Shown in pieces: positions 63,017-64,000 of a stretch of DNA of 64,000 nucleotides. The stretch lies in NCBI GenBank assembly GCA_031296935.1, contig JAVDPD010000004.1:186001-250000 (forward strand), in the 5' to 3' direction. The notes under the pieces are model-generated. The model was not told the origin of the DNA, ran no database searches, and worked only from the letters and a program-made list of their open reading frames with translations. Position numbers and translations under genes: made by a program. Every line of letters begins with the position of its first letter. The stretch's first letter is position 1. The DNA comes from Cerasicoccus maritimus (GTDB lineage: Bacteria; Verrucomicrobiota; Verrucomicrobiia; Opitutales; Cerasicoccaceae).

Positions 63017-64000
63017 CTAAAGATTGGGGATTGCGGGACTGGGCGGTCTGTTTGCGGCGTGGCTTGCTGAGGGCGAAAACTCCAACAGGAAGCAACTGGC
63101 GCCCTGGGCGTCTTGTCGGGCAAGTTGTTGGGCGTCTTTTGAGGTCAGCTCGTCAATGAATCGGGCGCCTTGCCCGGGGCGAACCGAGAACAGAAACCAG
63201 ATGCGTCCACTGGGCGCCTGCTCGGCCATGAACTGTTTGGCCTCCGGGTAGCTCCTCACTTTGATGTCAGGCGGGTTGCTCAATTCGTAAACCGGGCTGT
63301 AGTAAAAGTAGGTCAGGTAGCTCCAACGGCTGACGGCGATTTGGTCGCCCGGCTCCGCATGGGCCTGGATGTAAGCCATGACGGCTTTGATATCTTGATG
63401 TTGAGTTGGTCGTATCGCTGTCCATGCCGCGCTCAGCGCCAGTAAGCCGAGTAGGGCGCTGGAGTAGGCGATCCCGACCCAGCGCAGGGTTTTGCGGGGG
63501 GCGCAGAGACAGTAGTCCAGCCCACTGGTGAGCGCGAGATAGACCAGCGGCGTTAAGCCCAGCAGCATGCGGTTGCGAAAGGGGTAGAGCTCGACCGCGG
63601 AAGCGCCAATCATGATTGCGGCGGCCAGCGCGATTGCGACGAGTGGACGCTGCTTGCTGCGAAATCCACAGGCTAAGCCTATGGCGATTAGCGTGAGCGC
63701 CGTCAGGTTGCTCCAGTTAAACCAATCCAGGCTGCTCTTCAGGCCGTTGGGCCTATCCTGAAAGAGTGACAGGTGGCTGAGCCCCAGCAGGGATTCCCCG
63801 AGCCAGGGAATTGCTTGCCCGGGTGCATGGGGCATGAATCCGCTTTGCCAGTAGTCCTGCATGTAGTCGCTGTTATGGCTGCCCCGGATGAAGACCGCAT
63901 AGATCGCGGCAAATGTGATGAGCCAGCAGCTGGAAATGACGGCGGCGTGGATTGCGGGCTGGCGTTTCCCCTGGCGAATGTTTCGCAGGAACTCCAGCGC
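63017..64000 (-). CDS. Membrane glycosyltransferase-like protein, 5'-truncated by the window edge
   Basis: Open to the edge: 327 codons visible, and the frame continues upstream beyond position 64000. About eight hydrophobic segments and the motif RGSHNSDYMQDYWQSGFMP (near the edge), which resembles the Asp-containing first extracytoplasmic loop region in lipid-linked glycosyltransferases (GT39/PMT-type). The C-terminal 90 residues are a soluble domain with (AEPGDQIAVSRWSYLTYFYYS). Assignment is tentative because the N-terminus is missing. It may share a transcript with alaS (44 nt apart). Confidence 0.5.
   Translation of the reverse strand, partial: ALEFLRNIRQGKRQPAIHAAVISSCWLITFAAIYAVFIRGSHNSDYMQDYWQSGFMPHAPGQAIPWLGESLLGLSHLSLFQDRPNGLKSSLDWFNWSNLTALTLIAIGLACGFRSKQRPLVAIALAAAIMIGASAVELYPFRNRMLLGLTPLVYLALTSGLDYCLCAPRKTLRWVGIAYSSALLGLLALSAAWTAIRPTQHQDIKAVMAYIQAHAEPGDQIAVSRWSYLTYFYYSPVYELSNPPDIKVRSYPEAKQFMAEQAPSGRIWFLFSVRPGQGARFIDELTSKDAQQLARQDAQGASCFLLEFSPSASHAANRPPSPAIPNL

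Overview
The window comes from a bacterial chromosome that is most likely a member of the Verrucomicrobiota, probably class Opitutia (Puniceicoccales/Opitutales type). This is inferred from a small protein at 1261-1689 of a family I know only from Verrucomicrobia and Planctomycetes, from Lys/Ala-rich histone H1-like tails, and from the overall gene content. About 60 protein genes are packed on both strands. I saw no rRNA, tRNA, CRISPR array, transposase, integrase or prophage gene. The region reads as core chromosome with short, dispersed, palindrome-rich repeats between genes.

Layout. 0.2-6.5 kb: an H1-like nucleoid protein, a DCC-family thiol protein, the Verruco/Plancto small protein, an HdeD-like membrane protein, a secreted PhoD-like protein whose catalytic motifs are all lost, and a large lipoprotein. 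6.8-13.9 kb: trpD and glmM (overlapping start/stop), an NhaC-type antiporter, and a CHASE2 adenylate/guanylate cyclase. 14.0-19.7 kb, minus strand: a compact run holding a small membrane protein, a dCMP-deaminase-like enzyme, a secreted protein with a GspG-like end, a YqgE protein, a small secreted protein, a beta-helix protein and a cystathionine gamma-synthase with a fungal-type N-terminal extension. 19.7-25.8 kb: rhomboid protease, prfB with its programmed +1 frameshift, an M50 protease, an NtrC-type regulator and queG. 27.0-34.8 kb: recA, mnmE-mnmG, a PhoB/PhoR-type pair and trmB. 34.9-39.3 kb: membrane, secreted and small metabolic enzymes. 39.6-44.8 kb: glycogen phosphorylase with a Lys/Ala tail, a Wzz-like protein, and an ArsR-Cys-rich peptide-permease operon. 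44.9-46.4 kb: a short block between inverted copies of a dispersed repeat, holding an orphan gene and a decayed Wzz fragment. 46.5-52.9 kb: a Gfo/Idh oxidoreductase, a VOC protein, a TfoX-like protein, obg and two tandem TPR paralogues. 53.2-57.5 kb: an exopolysaccharide export locus (outer-membrane barrel, Wza-like exporter, Wzc-like tyrosine kinase). 57.5-64.0 kb: Sua5, ribosomal protein S18, a PII protein, a YhbY protein, alaS and a truncated membrane glycosyltransferase-like gene.

Most notable observations: (i) two perfect 16-bp parS-type palindromes inside an apparent insertion in mnmG, and a third, near-perfect one at 39.3 kb, suggesting a ParB-loading, origin-proximal region; (ii) a composite REP-like repeat family in at least seven places that in two or three cases supplies the C-terminal codons and stop of the neighbouring gene; (iii) a PhoD-fold protein with every metal-binding motif replaced; (iv) a GspG-like pseudopilin domain on an ordinary secreted protein; (v) H1-like tails both on a stand-alone protein and on glycogen phosphorylase; (vi) three phased 11-bp direct repeats upstream of the PhoB-like gene.
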